DNA of 64,000 nucleotides from NCBI RefSeq assembly GCF_900240405.1, contig NZ_OEQK01000006.1, positions 203,525 through 267,524 on the forward strand, read 5' to 3'. This document shows positions 63,842 through 64,000 of the stretch, in pieces (position 1 is the first letter of the stretch; every line of letters begins with the position of its first letter). The position numbers and the translations under genes were made by a program. The stretch is from Salirhabdus sp. Marseille-P4669. GTDB taxonomy: Bacteria; Bacillota; Bacilli; Bacillales; Alkalibacillaceae. The notes beneath the pieces were generated by a model. The model searched no databases, was not told the DNA's origin, and worked only from the letters and a program-made list of their open reading frames with translations.

Positions 63842-64000
63842 GGTTCTAAGTCAAATGTTGGGGTGAGCATTTGGCTCACTCCTAATTTATGCGACCCGAA
63901 CATCTATATTTTTATATTGATGGTGTAATAACACCTTTAATCTGAATCGATCAAACCGTTTAAACCCAAATGCATTTCTTTTAATAACCTTCGTTTGGTT
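63842..64000 (-). mobile_element. Right end of an ISL3-like insertion sequence, cut by window edge
   Basis: The end is marked by GGTTCTAAGTCAAATGTTGG, resembling ISL3-family terminal repeats seen in bacilli, followed by a short hairpin (GGTGAGC / GCTCACTCC region) and the transposase C-terminus. The element sits about 30 bases upstream of the hag -35 box. The other end and target duplication lie outside the window. Confidence 0.65.
63887..64000 (-). CDS. ISL3-family transposase, C-terminal 37 residues only
   Basis: Open frame from the window edge to TAA at 63887. It contains KVIKRNAFGFKRFDRFRLK, typical of the conserved C-terminal segment of ISL3 transposases (N-KxKxIKRxAFGxxxFxxFRxR). The rest is outside the window, so intactness cannot be judged. 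Confidence 0.75.
   Translation of the reverse strand, partial: NQTKVIKRNAFGFKRFDRFRLKVLLHHQYKNIDVRVA

Overview
The window is chromosomal DNA from a low-GC, motile, probably endospore-forming member of the Bacillaceae (Oceanobacillus/Ornithinibacillus/Virgibacillus-like; genus not provable from sequence alone). The minus-strand core follows the order known from Bacillus subtilis: yvoD-lgt-hprK, yvlD-yvlB, uvrA-uvrB, minJ, ctpB, an M23 hydrolase, ftsX-ftsE, cccB, yvjA, prfB, secA, hpf, fliT-fliS-fliD-flaG, hag. Bacillithiol genes (yojF-bshB2) also point to Firmicutes.

Layout. 1-12756: lipoprotein maturation (lgt), carbon-regulation kinase (hprK), envelope-stress-type proteins (YvlB/YvlD), bacillithiol deacetylase, excision repair (uvrBA with a LexA-like box), an SGNH hydrolase and MinJ. 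13081-26629: a lipoprotein, CtpB, a FtsEX-linked murein hydrolase, cytochrome c-551, YitT protein, prfB with its programmed +1 frameshift, SecA, a CadD-like transporter, a small CPHC protein and Hpf. 27221-30726 (plus strand): a four-gene operon with type VII secretion (T7SS) hallmarks: a DUF4176 protein, a helical partner, an alpha/beta-hydrolase that looks like a lipase effector, and a lipoprotein that may give immunity. 31414-37704: a sigma-54-controlled 3-hydroxybutyrate/acetoacetate operon (scoA-scoB-dehydrogenase-thiolase-GntP permease) with its activator, a near-perfect -24/-12 promoter and three matching palindromes. 38396-43140: two tandem polymorphic toxins with almost identical 432-residue N-termini and unrelated C-terminal toxin domains, each followed by its own immunity candidate. 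43507-45510: a chemoreceptor behind a class-I c-di-GMP riboswitch. 45751-63683: late flagellar genes into which a large sugar/glycosyltransferase island is inserted, then flagellin. 63842-64000: end of an ISL3-like insertion sequence.

How it fits together. The flaG-fliD-fliS-fliT operon, the divergent sugar-nucleotide genes and hag all carry good sigma-D promoters, so the dTDP-4-amino-sugar genes appear to be part of the late flagellar regulon. The neighbouring GT2-TPR glycosyltransferases, CDP-glycerol-phosphotransferase-like protein, fused cytidylyltransferase-oxidoreductase, ATP-grasp protein and GNAT probably build and attach a complex, possibly phosphodiester-containing, flagellin glycan. 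A c-di-GMP riboswitch on the chemoreceptor and a CsrA-type hairpin in the hag leader add layers of motility control.

The structure least explained by known features is a family of degenerate 21-bp repeats in four intergenic regions (11130-11490, 21760-22150, 30790-31358, 43345-43430). The best array has about 26 units, alternates two dyad-containing subtypes in a 42-bp higher-order period, and lies between genes at the edges of accessory blocks.
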